Below, piece after piece: positions 10,332 through 20,222 of a DNA stretch of 64,000 nt. Under the pieces are notes generated by a model, which searched no databases, was not told the origin of the DNA, and was given only the letters and a program-made list of their open reading frames with translations. Both the position numbers and the translations under genes were made by a program. Source of the stretch: Maylandia zebra (taxonomy: Eukaryota > Chordata > Actinopteri > Cichliformes > Cichlidae); assembly GCF_041146795.1 (NCBI RefSeq), contig NC_135182.1, positions 34,020,509 to 34,084,508 on the forward strand. The letters are read 5' to 3'. The stretch's first letter is position 1. Each line of letters opens with the position of its first letter.

Positions 10332-11251
10332 CCCTTTGAAGCCGGTCGGAGCGGGCACGCTCTTTTTTGCGTAACTATTTTTAAATCCCGGTAGCACTGC
10401 AACCGCATAAGCTAGCGCAATAATTTGTTTTGCATATGAAACCGGAGGAGTTGTACTTACATCTTATGCCATCAGCTTGTCCTAAGTCATGGTTTCCTTC
10501 CACATAAAGCTTTGCAAAAATCGCATAAAAAGCGCTTGCAGGAACAAAAACATAATATTCCAGAAACACGCTTTGCCGATCTGATCAGCTGTTCGTAACA
10601 CTTCCCACATTGAAACAGACGTCAGCGCGAACGATCGCATGTCCACTATTTCCTGCCCGAAACCGGAAGTGACGTCATTTTCGCGGAAAATGTAGTTTTT
10701 TACTTGTAGGCCTTAAGAGCCTATACTGGTGTTTTTATAAGTCATGTTTGACTTTATGCTTTTCTGAATAGTTGCTGGGATGCTTAGAACTCGAATTGCA
10801 CTGCTGGAAATAGTTTATTTAGATGCACATGCTGTTTTCTTTGCAAATTTGCATCATAGGATTGTTTTTCGTTTTTCCTGCAGTATATAAAAATTGGTGT
10901 ATCTCAAAAATAAAACTATGAAGACACTCAAAATAAATTTCCTATTGTTGTAAACTATTTTTTGCAACTTTTTTGTATTCAAAGTTTTGAGGGATAAGCC
11001 TCTTAAATTTCTCCAAGTAGAAATATATGTAAAAAAACCAAAAACGATTTTCAATTTTTTTGTAGTTTATTGCACTTTTTTTGCAATTAATGTAGTTACT
11101 ATGGACTTAATGCATACATATTATTAAAATATGGGCTATAACAGTTGTACTGATGTATAGCAACTTGAAATGCTCCCAAAAATGGCACTACAGCATGTAA
11201 AAATATAAAGTAATCTCTGGCGGCCTTGGTTCTATGGTAGGTCTTAAAGGG
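10332..11251. mobile_element. Non-autonomous piggyBac-type element
   Basis: The element is flanked by TTAA at 10328-10331 and 11252-11255. Its ends are CCCTTTGAAGCC and, inverted, CCCTTTAAGACC, the pattern of piggyBac elements. D2 keeps one TTAA at the matching position near 28950, confirming a clean insertion of 920 bp. No transposase ORF is present. A diverged relative of its internal sequence lies inverted at about 60900-61260. Confidence 0.85.
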
Positions 11252-11440
11252 TTAATAAAGACATTTGCAGACTTGCACAGAGATGGTAAAATTATGATGA
11301 CTGATAACGGAGACAAAGACAACAGACGATGAGGAAAGGCAGGAACAGGGGTTTAAATGCACCAAAGTGACAGTCAGAGAGAACTCGGGACAACATTTAC
11401 GGATGCAGGGACTGACAGAGACAGGTTTATCTTGCCTGGC

Positions 11441-11497
11441 TGGGCAGCTCTCTGGGTGCTCAGCACCCCCAAATCTCTGATCCTAGAATCGCCCCTG
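11441..11497. repeat. Right end of hAT element (D1 copy)
   Basis: The sequence GATCCTAGAATCGCCCCTG ends at 11497 and is followed by AGTTACAT, the 8-bp target duplicate seen on both sides of the D2 copy (26772-26779 and 29196-29203). The left end of this copy was lost in the GAAAT-bounded deletion at about 1347. Confidence 0.7.
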
Positions 11498-11505
11498 AGT
11501 TACAT

Positions 11506-12410
11506 CACACAAGGTTGTAGCGCAACAGAAAATATACCTTATATTTACCCTTTTAAGAATAAATAAACTTGTAAGATTCACTCTCCCATATTTATCCCTT
11601 TAACAGCTCGCTTTTAACTGTTCTTCTTTTTAAGATATTTCAACTTGAATTATATCTCAGAAAAATATATCAACTTCTTAAAACATTAATACTTCAACAG
11701 AGTAATGAGATCCCTCACATTTTATAATCACATTTTATGAACTTTTTGCATATTTATCAAATGAATTAACTTCTAAGTCAACAAAACTGAAAGGGTGCAT
11801 TTAAGCACTGCATGACGATATTACTGCTTCTCCAACGTTTTGGAAAGCTAACAAACTCAGATGAATCACAGTAATGTTAGACCACAGAAATGGGTAAGCA
11901 GTAGCTTAATCCTAGCGGTTAGCTGGGCACATTTTAATATATTCTTTAGCACTTAAAATTAAACATCTGCATATCAGTGATGTTACAGTACTTTAAACAT
12001 AAATATCACAACTCCGACTGGTTTTGTTTTTTAAAGCAGAAAATATATTAACAGCAGTCAACTACATGTCTTTATGGTGCTAACATTCATGTAGCATCCC
12101 TTACCGGAGCTCATGGTGAGATAGCTCGCCCGGCTGACGCAGCTCCCCCCGGCCGAATTTCACAGATATCAGATCCTAATAAATAGCCATCTATTAACTA
12201 CTAGTATGTGAAGATAAATTGTGAATTTAACTTTTATTTTAGCTTTTCTTACTGGGATCTTTCAGCTAATTTGGAGGTTGCCTGTGAGTAACGGCTTGCA
12301 CAACAGGAAATGTTGACTGACAGAAAGTCATCTCAACGCATACTCGCCTCCTAGTGGTGGGGAGGGAAAATTACACCTCCAACCTTATTCAGCAGCACAA
12401 CCCACAAATC
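11506..12410. other. Cassette intergenic sequence, no gene seen
   Basis: The AT-rich sequence aligns with D2 29204-30050. Near 12205-12285 it contains about 70 bp that D2 replaced with a snap-back palindrome (see 29893-29932). No coding content was seen. Confidence 0.6.
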
Positions 12411-12848
12411 TGATGTGGGTTACAATAGTCTTACCTCCTCAGCCACCGGGGTGTCCCCCTTCGAAGCATCTCTGGGTTACCAACCACCTCTCTTTCCGGC
12501 CGTTGAAGGTGAGCACTTTGTCCCCTCTTTCCAGCAGCATCTACGGAGGTGTCGACGTGCCTGGAGAGCCACCCGGGCCGCCCTTCTTCGCGCAGCTGAT
12601 CGCAATAAGCGCCTTGCGGACCGTCGCCAGACCCCTGCACCTGCCTACACCCCGGGACAAAAGGTTTGGCTGTGGACCCGATTTGTTCCGCTCCGAGCTG
12701 AGTTAAAGAAACTGTCTCCCACCTTCATTGGTCCGTTTGTTATAGACTCTCTGGTTAACCCGGTTTCTGTCCGTCCCCGAAATATACAGATCCATAATGT
12801 GTTTCATGTATCTCAAGTGAAACCCTGCCTGTCCAGTCCTTTGTTACA
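12411..12848 (+). pseudogene. Ty3/gypsy pol C-terminal fragment (D1)
   Basis: Translation from about 12415 gives the end of a gypsy integrase: a [20 protein letters not shown] block, then [10 protein letters not shown] and [10 protein letters not shown], then [16 protein letters not shown]. This is the GPY/F-type C-terminus of chromovirus-like integrases. It begins just where the gypsy body at 18341-22450 stops (YAHNS). It is fused at 12849 to a LINE fragment. The chromodomain and 3' LTR are missing. A near-identical copy lies at 30050-30489, so this junction predates the D1/D2 duplication. Confidence 0.8.
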
Positions 12849-12853
12849 CCAAG

Positions 12854-13110
12854 TTTAAGTATCTCGGGATCTTGTTCATGAGTGACGGGAGTGGGAGATC
12901 GACAGACGGATTGGTGCTGCGGCTGCAGTGATATGGATGCAATACCAGTCTGTTGTGGTGAAGAGAGAGCTGAGTGTAAAAGCGAAGCTCTTAATTTACT
13001 GGTCGATCTACGTCCCTCCCCTCCCCTATGGTCACGAGCTGTGGGTAGTGACCGAGATTGCGGATACAAGCGGCAGAAATGGGCTTCAGAGGAAGCAGAA
13101 ATGTTGATGA
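12854..13110 (+). pseudogene. Non-LTR LINE RT C-terminal fragment (D1)
   Basis: Translation in shifting frames gives [32 protein letters not shown] and YGHELWVVTE, the thumb/C-terminal region of an old fish LINE whose clade was not assigned. It continues at 13381-13477 after an intervening L2 piece. The upstream part of the same LINE is at 18136-18340, and the uninterrupted version is at 36953-37430 plus 38169-38477. Confidence 0.65.
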
Positions 13111-13114
13111 CTTG

Positions 13115-13380
13115 TTGATGATTTAGGTCCCCGATACATCAACAGTGATGGTTGGAGAGGGTCCACACCTTCCAGTTTCCCAGGAAGCACAAACTGGACT
13201 CCAACCTGCTGCTGATCTTCTACTGCTCGTCCATTGACAGCCTGCTGACATACTGCATCAAAGTAAGGTACGGCAGCTGACCAGATGGGAACAGAGTGAA
13301 GCTTCACAGTGTAATCAAGGCAGCACAGAAGATTATTGGCTGCCCTCTCCCCTCCTTGTCAGACATTTATTTCACCCGCT
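13115..13380 (+). repeat. Internal L2 LINE duplicate
   Basis: This segment is nearly identical to 13918-14165, including CACACCTTCCAGTTTCCC and GCTGACATACTGCATCAAAG. It interrupts the LINE C-terminus, which resumes at 13381. It looks like a local duplication or gene-conversion patch private to D1. Confidence 0.65.
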
Positions 13381-13477
13381 GCCCTGGGAATGCCTTGGTG
13401 TTCCCCCAGACAAGTTGGAGGAGGTGGCTGAGGAGAGGGAGGTCTGGGCTTCTCTGCTAGGGCTGCGGCCCCTGTGA
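13381..13477 (+). repeat. LINE 3' end with GGAT tail (D1)
   Basis: It carries the terminal codons and 3' end of the LINE begun at 12854, ending GGATAAGCAGATGGATGGAT, the tail style of many teleost LINE and SINE families. An L2 element follows directly. Confidence 0.6.
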
Positions 13478-14637
13478 CCCAGCCCCGGATAAGCAGATGG
13501 ATGGATGGATGCTCTTTGTGGATTACAGCTCAGCTTTCTATACAATCATCCCGGATATCCTCTTCACCAAACTGGTCACTCTTGGCCTTTGACTTTCTCA
13601 CCAACCGGCCCCAGACTGTAAGACTTGACCCCTATCTCTCCTCCACTCACATGCTGAGCACTGGCTCCCTACAAGGCTGTGTGCTGAGCCCCCTCCTGTA
13701 TTGTCTCTAAACCTAAGACTGCAGTTCGACCCACAACAACAACATCATGATCAAGTTTGCTGAAGACACCACATTAGTCAGACTTATCTCAAAGGGAGAC
13801 GAGGCAGCCTACAGAGAGGAAGTCCTGAAGTTGACATCATAGTGTTCAGAGAAAAAACTAGCACTGACCACTATGGAAACCAAAGAGATCATTGTCGACT
13901 TCAGGTGGCACAGCACTGACTTAGGTCCCCTATACATCAACAGTGATGGTTGGAGAGGGTCCACACCTTCCAGTTTCCCAGGAAGCACAAACTGGACTCC
14001 AACCTGCTGCTGATCTTCTACTGCTCGTCCATTGACAGCCTGCTGACATACTGCATCAAAGTAAGGTACGGCAGCTGACCAGATGGGAACAGAGTGAAGC
14101 TTCACAGTGTAATTAAGGCAGCACAGAAGATTATTGGCTGCCCTCTCCCCTCCTTGTCAGACATTTATTTCACCCGCTGCCTCAACAGAGCAACAAACAT
14201 CATCAAGGGCAGCTCCCACCCAGGTTTTGACCTGTTCGACCTGCTTCCCTCAGGGAAGCGCTACAGGTGCATCAGCACAAACACTGACAGACTTAGGAAC
14301 AGTTCCTTTGCAAAAACCATGAGCACCCTGAACTCACACATGAACCGACGACACAGTTTCACCCCCCAATTCAAGCCTCTCCTCTATACACAGAATATAC
14401 AAACACTACCACCACTGTGCAATATTTAATTTATGTCAAAATACCTCACTGTAAATATAGACTATTTATTTTTTCCAATATTTGTATATTTGATATTGAA
14501 CTGCTCATATGTATACAGTGCCACAGAACTGTGCACCTCACCCCCCTTTCTTCTTTCCCCACATGTCTGCACTGGGTAGGAGATGCTCTCAATCTCTTTG
14601 TACATGTGTATAGTGACAATAAAAGCCATTCTAGTCA
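13478..14637 (+). mobile_element. L2-like LINE remnant (D1)
   Basis: Broken RT coding sequence: [18 protein letters not shown], then [25 protein letters not shown] and KFAEDTTLV (YADD region with Asp to Glu), and then the C-terminal MKLHSVIKAAQKIIGCPL and DLLPSGKRYRC blocks at 14094-14429. The 3' end is GTATAGTGACAATAAA, typical of L2-clade fish LINEs. Stops, frameshifts and an altered catalytic box show it is dead. D2 and D3 carry the same insertion (31012-31790; 38478-39201 plus 41297-41408). Confidence 0.75.
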
Positions 14638-14640
14638 ATC

Positions 14641-15211
14641 TGTCATGAACCTGGGTCCTTTTGACCCAGCGTTTTGTGTTTTCTATTTTTGTCATTTTGG
14701 TTCTGTTCTTCCTCGGTTAGTGTTCTTTTCTTTCTGCCCGTGTATCTCTGTGTCCAGTCTGCGTTTCTGAGTTTGTGTCATTACGTGTATGTGTTTCCTG
14801 TTTTACTTTGAAGGTCTCTGTCTTATGTCAGTGTGTTCTGTTTATGTTTCCCTTACCTCGTCAGCTGTTATGTCCCCCAGGTATGTTTCCCTCCTGTTTC
14901 CCATCCCCTGATTACTGGTATGTGTATTTATAGTGTGTGTTCACCCGTCCTCATTGCTGGTTCGTCTGTGTTGTTTCCCTCGGTCTCTCTGTGTTTCTCT
15001 GTGTCTCTCCCTGTGTATTTCCCCTGACCTCCCTGCATCTTCATTTCTGGTTTGTTTTGTTAGTTTTGCCCACTTTAAGTTTTCCAGTTTCATGTCCACC
15101 CGCACCGTTTGCTGTTTGTATTTTCTCTTGTCATTAAACTCAGGTGCACCCGAGCTGCCGCTTCCTGGTCCTAAATAATTCCCACACGGCTTGCTCCGGC
15201 AGACCGTGACA
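14641..15211 (+). mobile_element. Solo LTR, D1-specific
   Basis: A 571-bp block starts TGTCATGAACC and ends ACCGTGACA, giving TGTCA...TGACA inverted ends. It contains an ATTAAA polyadenylation-like signal near 15134. D2 (31780-31792) and D3 (41400-41412) read straight through from CTAGTCAATC to AGTTTAGA, so this is an insertion. No clear target duplication remains. The class is probably LTR/gypsy-like; the internal region was lost by LTR-LTR recombination or the copy arose by other means. Confidence 0.6.
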
Positions 15212-16048
15212 GTGTCAGTTTAGAAGGTCAAGCACAGCAGGGAGAGAACACGCCTATTGGGGAGGCCTTTGCTGGTAGTTTGTGTGTGGGATGTGGTGCT
15301 TCTTGGCCTCACCTGCTGCTGGGAAATGAGCTACCAGATCTTTTCTTTTTGCAATTGTAAACATTTATTTCTTACTGTTTAACAGATTTCTCACATTATC
15401 GTGTAGAAAAACTGATTTGCACTGTAAATCTTCAGCTTCAACTTTCAATCCTTCAAACAATGGAAAAGCCATTTAATTGTACAAGTGTTAAGTAAAAACA
15501 GACTTTCATGTTTGATTAAGCAGAAATTCTTAAACTGGTCCAGTTGCTAAAACCTCTGACTGTTTCAATAAGTGTTAAAGAAAAAGAGGATAAAACTGAG
15601 AAAACTACTAAAACTGCTTCACATCCATGTGGTTGTGGATCAGATTTATAAGACAGCATAATATCAAAATAGATTGACACTCTGATAGTGCTGCCACATC
15701 TAAAACAGTTTGTCTTTTAATCCTTTTCACATGTGCAGTCTCCACGGTGCCTGTTATTTCCTTGAACAGTAATGAGAAGAAAGAGAGTGAAATTTACAGC
15801 CTTCCTACATATCAGTGGGGTTTTTTTTTTGGTAATTAGGCAGGTGACCATCAAAAATACATTTAGTGCAAAGACATCTACAAAATGTAAATCATCTGGG
15901 AAATGCAGATAAATAATAAAACGTCATATCCGCTCACATCAATAGACATGTTTTCAGACAACTCCAAATAAAACACAAATTTCAGTAAAAATTAAACATT
16001 TTTTTGGACTTATTTTAAAAAATGGATGTCAAACAATGGGTGTGACAC
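15212..16048. other. Downstream flank of receptor OR-1
   Basis: Non-coding sequence conserved among all three cassettes. It includes the 3' flank of the receptor and an AATAAA near 15968. Nothing else is supported. Confidence 0.6.
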
Positions 16049-17020
16049 TTAGCTGTGTGTGAAACTATTTTCTGATCGAATAAAACAAAAATTAGTTCTT
16101 TTTAAAATAACAACACTATAAATTTTTTTTCGAATTTTGGTCAGTTTGAAACCGTAAATCAGAGGATTCATAATAGGAGGAATGACAAGAAACTCTAATG
16201 CTACAAAGTTTTGAAGGGACCGAGGCAACTCTTTCGAACCCAGTCGCATACTTATAACATCAGTAAGTATTGCCACAACAAAAGTAAATAATGAGACGAG
16301 ATGTGGGACACATGTTTGCATGAACTTTGCTCTGTTTTCTATAGACTTTACACATGTTTGAATGATATACATATAGGACCAAACTATAAAAACACCATGA
16401 AGCAAATAAATAATTGTTACAATATTTGCAGATATAGCATTGATTGCAGTTTGTTCTGGAAAACAAGCGAGTTGAACAATACTCCAGTTCATACAGAAGA
16501 GTCTGGAAATATACGGGCTGCATAACTTCAGTCTGGATGTTAGAAAGACATTCACAGCCATAATGCAGAAGGTTGTTAACCACAAAAAACATGCAAACCT
16601 AATGACTCTTTGCTTTGACATGATAGAGTGGTACTTCAGTGGCTGACATATGGCCACATATCTGTCATATGCCATGAGTGCAAGAATCGACAGTTCGCCG
16701 CAGACAAAAGAAAAAATCACCTTAGTCTGAATAAGGCAACCGTAATATGAGATGAGATGAACATCAGAGAGGAGATCCCAGAGAAATTTAGGGTAGAAAC
16801 CTGCTGTTCCATAAAGTGCATTGATGCAAAAGACACAAAGCAGAATATACATTGATTCATGGAGGTTGCTGTCCAAGATGATGATCACAATGAGAGAAAC
16901 ATTTAGCAGGCAAATGATGCAGTAACACAACAAACTGAGGAAAAAGAGAACAAACCTGTGACTGACTGTTTCATTGAAACCTGAAAGAAAAAACATTGTT
17001 ATTACAGAAACATTATTCAT
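16049..17020 (-). CDS. Olfactory receptor OR-1 (D1)
   Basis: An intact single-exon seven-transmembrane odorant receptor of 323 residues, a normal length for the family. It should act at the cilia membrane of olfactory sensory neurons and signal through a Golf-type G protein. Motifs in order: N-terminal glycosylation sites NVS and NET; TM2 LHESMY (usually LHEPMY); the conserved Cys at the top of TM3; MAYDRYVAICQPLKYHS at the TM3/IC2 border; FMQTCVPHL before TM6, replacing the mammalian KAxSTCxxH form; PPIMNPLIYGF in TM7. The cytosolic tail is basic (LTKIRKK). The start at 17020 is shared by all three cassette paralogues. OR-1 differs from OR-3 at about 26 residues by eye, several at the TM3 start (TKVIFSFV). 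Exact orthology was not assigned. Confidence 0.92.
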   Translation of the reverse strand: MNNVSVITMFFLSGFNETVSHRFVLFFLSLLCYCIICLLNVSLIVIIILDSNLHESMYILLCVFCINALYGTAGFYPKFLWDLLSDVHLISYYGCLIQTKVIFSFVCGELSILALMAYDRYVAICQPLKYHSIMSKQRVIRFACFLWLTTFCIMAVNVFLTSRLKLCSPYISRLFCMNWSIVQLACFPEQTAINAISANIVTIIYLLHGVFIVWSYMYIIQTCVKSIENRAKFMQTCVPHLVSLFTFVVAILTDVISMRLGSKELPRSLQNFVALEFLVIPPIMNPLIYGFKLTKIRKKIYSVVILKRTNFCFIRSENSFTHS

Positions 17021-17640
17021 TGTGATTGAGAGATGTAAGTGAAGCTTATTCGCTCACTGTATCTGGTCTCTGTTCTCCTCTCTCCTCTATCAGGTACAGA
17101 TAACAGCAACACGTGAGCTGGGATTTCAAACCAGCCAATCATTGATCTGGAATGAAAGCTCACAGCTTTGGAAGATCACAGGGGATTTAATATGTATCAT
17201 GTACTAAACACATAATAAAACAAACCTGCAGGTTCTTGAAAAAGAAATATTAAAAAGTTTTACAACTTTATTTAAAAAATGCTTTCTTCATAATACTGAT
17301 AGGAATTTCTTACATTTATGCCAATTAAACATAATTGTCTAGGACTTGTTGTGGTTTTTTTCTGTTTTTCGTTTGTAGTCCTTCGTAGTCCAGTCAGATC
17401 ATTGTTGCTTCAGTGATAATGATCAGGCTCTCTGACGTTTGCTGAAGTCACTAGTAAGACAGTAAGAAGTTCTTGTGAATGTTGCTTTGTCTTTGCCTCT
17501 TAGTAACTCTGTGGAAAAAAGACTTGTTTGCACCTGTTACCTGCTACTTACCTGTTACTCTGCCGCCTGCTCACTCTCTACCTTTCCTATTCCATAATGG
17601 AAAGATTCTATCCCAGGTGCTTCTCCAATTTTCTGCAGAG
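17021..17640. other. Upstream flank of OR-1
   Basis: Cassette sequence conserved in D2 and D3 that would hold the receptor promoter and any non-coding 5' exon. It contains pyrimidine-rich TCTCCTCTCTCCTC stretches. No motif could be assigned to a transcription factor with confidence. Confidence 0.45.
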
Positions 17641-17650
17641 TGATGTAACC

Positions 17651-17880
17651 TTATCGTTGCACCACGATCACCCCCTTTTCCTCCAGCCCAGAAAAGAGTA
17701 AATTTAAGTTTTTTTTGCGTAAAACCATGGTCTCAGAGATCTGGTAGTATATTCTGAGTTGCTGCAGGAACCACAACCTCTGCTGGGCCTTCTTCTGGAT
17801 AGAGTCTATATGTGGGGACCACTTCAGATCGCGTGGAAAGGTGGGCCCTAGGAGTCTGAAGTGATCCACGGTAAGTACTC
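17651..17880 (-). pseudogene. LINE RT C-terminal remnant (D1)
   Basis: Minus-strand translation gives FRLLGPTFPRDLKW and KKAQQRLWFLQQLR, the block after the palm domain of L2/CR1-type LINE reverse transcriptases. Stops follow. A sister copy lies at 36465-36690. Confidence 0.65.
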
Positions 17881-17989
17881 TATTTTTAAGGATAGTTAGG
17901 GCGAGTCTGAAGGTTCACTGTCACGTCCACAGTCGGGTCCGGGTGGTTCTGACTGCAACAGTGGAACAGCTGGTCCACCTCCTGTCTGT

Positions 17990-18130
17990 ACGTGGACTTG
18001 TCTTCATTGTGGATCAGACCAGTGATTACCAGTTTGCAAATTATGCGAACAGATCCATAGAAGATGCCATCAACGTAGCTCTCCACTCTGTGCTGAGCCA
18101 CCTGGAGCAGTGGCAAAGCTACGTCCAAAT
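17990..18130 (+). pseudogene. L2-like RT fragment (D1)
   Basis: Translation reads DYQFANYANRSIEDAINVAL and HSVLSHLEQ, matching the QFAYRxNRSTEDA block of L2-type RTs. It is truncated on both sides and abuts another LINE fragment at 18136. A sister copy is at about 36840-36955. Confidence 0.6.
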
Positions 18131-18135
18131 GCTCT

Positions 18136-18340
18136 TTGTGGGTGTTCTCAGAATCTCATCTCTACTTTGTGGTTCTGTTGGCTTCATCGGGTGATGGCCT
18201 TCTGCTCGCTTTGGAACGGTTCAAAGCTGAGTTTGAAGCAGTGGGAATGAGAATCTGCACCTCCAAATCTGAGGCCACGGTCCTCAGCTGGAAAAGGGTG
18301 GAGGGCCCACTTCAAGTCAGGGACGAGTTCCTGCCCCAAG
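18136..18340 (+). pseudogene. LINE RT fragment upstream of gypsy insertion
   Basis: Contains VVLLASSGDGLLLALERF and SKSEATVLSWKRVEGPLQV, the region after the catalytic box of the LINE whose C-terminus is at 12854. It stops at CCAAG (18336-18340), where a gypsy LTR starts. At 37153-37157 the same LINE runs through CCAAG without interruption. Confidence 0.7.
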
Positions 18341-18817
18341 TGTCATGGCCTGGGGGATCGACGAGACGCTGATCGGCCTTTTCTGTCTTTTTCTCTCTCT
18401 CGCGCTCTCTCTCTCTCCTCCTCTCCGTCGCCGGGGCGGAACTCATTGTGGGTTTACGCCCTCGGCCCACGCCCACGGAAAAGAACACAGCTGATGCCCA
18501 TCAAGGTGAACAGCATTTAAGCCAGGAGGTGACTGCTGGTCTTCGCTGGATCGTTGTCTACCACGCGTCAGTGAAAGTCAAGCTACAGCTCAAGATAAGT
18601 CATGTGTCTTTTGTGAATATCGTTCTCATTCCTGTCTCCTTATCTACAGTGCCCCTGGATTACCTTTCCCGTGTGAATCTGTGTGTCAAGTGTGAAAAGA
18701 AGGACTGTTGTCGTGTATGTGGAGAGTTGGAGAGCGAGTGACTTCCCCCTTGGATTTCCCTTCTATTCAGCTGATTCAGGAGTCCTGCGTTTGAGTCCCC
18801 TGCATTGAACCTTAACA
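18341..18817 (+). repeat. Gypsy 5' LTR
   Basis: It starts TGTCATGGCCTGG and probably ends CCTTAACA just before the leader TAACGATCCAGCC. The ends fit TG...CA. The exact 3' boundary is inferred, because no second LTR is present for comparison. Confidence 0.6.
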
Positions 18818-18835
18818 TAACGATCCAGCCAGAAT

Positions 18836-19848
18836 ATGGAGTCAGCGGACTCTGCCGCCCAGCAGCGCGTCCTTACGGCCGAGGAGGTTTTGGAACGTCA
18901 CGAACAAAGGCTGCAGCTCATCAATCAGCAGTTGACCGCTCTAACGCAGGTCCTTGCTCAGCGCGTACCCCTGGTAAGCCCAGCAGCCTCTCCTCCCTCT
19001 GTCTCCTCACAGTTACCGGCTTCTGAGCTTCCGGCACCCGGGCCTTTGGCTTCGCCTCATCCCACTCCCTGGAGCCCCCGGAGCGAGATTTGCCAACACC
19101 GGAACCCTTCGCGGGTGAGTTTCACAAATGTACCGGCTTTCTGACCCAAAGTTTAGACAGTTGAGGAGGACATATGAAACTGACGAGGCTAAGATTGCCT
19201 TTTTTGTCCAGCTCTTACGCGGACCGGCTTTAACCTGGGCTCAAGCTGTTTTGAGAACTGACGTCAGCATACCAGGATTTTCTTGCTAAATTTAAATGTG
19301 TGATTGAGAGAGCTACTGGCGCTGATGCAGCATCTCACCATTTACTAAATCTTAAGCAGGGAAGACGAAGTATGGCGGAATACTTCATTTTGTTCTGGAC
19401 GTTGGCCGAAGAGACCGGGTGGGGGCAGCCAGCATTGATAAGTACTTTGTTGAACAACGTGTGTGATGAGTTAAAGGGTGAACTAGTGATAAGAGAGTTA
19501 CCTAAAACTTTGTCTGATGTGATAACGTTGTGTGTAAAGGTGGACGGGCATTTACGTGCGCGACGCAGAACTGAGGACTATGTTTCCCAGAGGTCTCTGG
19601 GACACGGCGAAGCAGCATCGGGCGGAAGCGCCACGAGTGGCGGAAGAGATTCGGAGTCGCACAACATGGAGGAGGGTGAGCAACCTATGCAGCTGGGTCG
19701 CTCTCGCCTTTCCCCTGAGGAAAGGCACCGTCGGTGGAGGGCCGGTGAGTGTTTCTATTGCAGCCGTAAGGGTCATGTTGCCAATGTTTGCACGTCTCTG
19801 CCAAAAGGCTGCAGTAGAGATGAGAATACGGGTGGGCGTGGGCTCTAG
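18836..19848 (+). pseudogene. Gypsy gag pseudogene
   Basis: It begins MESADSAAQQRVLTAEEVLE with a short coiled-coil-like N-terminus and a Pro/Ser-rich linker. The capsid part resumes in another frame at about 19300 (LNLKQGRRSMAEYF, SDVITLCVKVD). It ends with one CCHC zinc knuckle, CFYCSRKGHVANVC, near 19750-19790. The frame break between 19144 and 19300 disables it. Length and order fit teleost gypsy gag of the single-knuckle type. Confidence 0.75.
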
Positions 19849-19849
19849 T

Positions 19850-20220
19850 TCACAGTCTCCTCCACGGCTCATGCCAGCAGCTAAATTAACGGTGCAGCTT
19901 CAGGTCAGCCCTCTTAAGGCTCTAATCGATTCAGGAGCGGAACAGAACTTTATTGACACTTCGCTGGCCAGACGATTAAATCTGAATTCTGAGCCTCTGC
20001 CACAGTCACTCCAAGTCACCGCCCTCAGTGGCCAGCGGCTTCCTAACATCACTCATATCACTGAGCCCGTTTTACTGACTCTCTCTGGCAATCATTCCCA
20101 GACTATACAGCTGTATGTGTTTCAAGCTCCGCTCATGCCACTAGTTCTGGGTTACCCGTGGTTGCATCAACATAACCCTGTTATCGATTGGAAAAAGGTG
20201 GGGTGGGGGGGAGGATTGTT
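19850..20220 (+). pseudogene. Gypsy protease region
   Basis: Contains the retropepsin active site ALIDSGAEQNFID (D-S-G) and the [14 protein letters not shown] block that marks its C-terminal part. It is frameshifted from gag before it and from RT after it. About 190 nt of this region, ending at GATTGGAAAAA (20196), was copied in inverse orientation to 39227-40983. Confidence 0.75.
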
Positions 20221-20222
20221 AC

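Larger units (their letters stand above)
1310..18340. repeat. Tandem cassette D1 (olfactory receptor unit 1)
   Basis: This is the first of three homologous cassettes. It aligns with D2 (26727-37430) from the shared TTTTAGTTATACAATGTCTC through the receptor to the LINE fragment at 18136-18340. Outside private insertions the copies look about 95 percent or more identical by eye. D1 has gained an L1 end, a SINE, two Rex1-like LINEs, another SINE, a piggyBac MITE and a solo LTR. It has lost about 530 bp corresponding to 26766-27299 of D2, a deletion bounded by GAAAT repeats. Confidence 0.85.

Noticed and set aside
10381-10569. 62-codon minus-strand frame in the piggyBac MITE
   Set aside because: It partly aligns with the diverged relative at 61000-61200, but that copy has stops in frame. 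Not enough support to call a protein.
14833-15178. Phe/Ser/Val-rich frames on plus strand
   Set aside because: They lie within the D1-specific solo LTR and have no homologue in D2 or D3.
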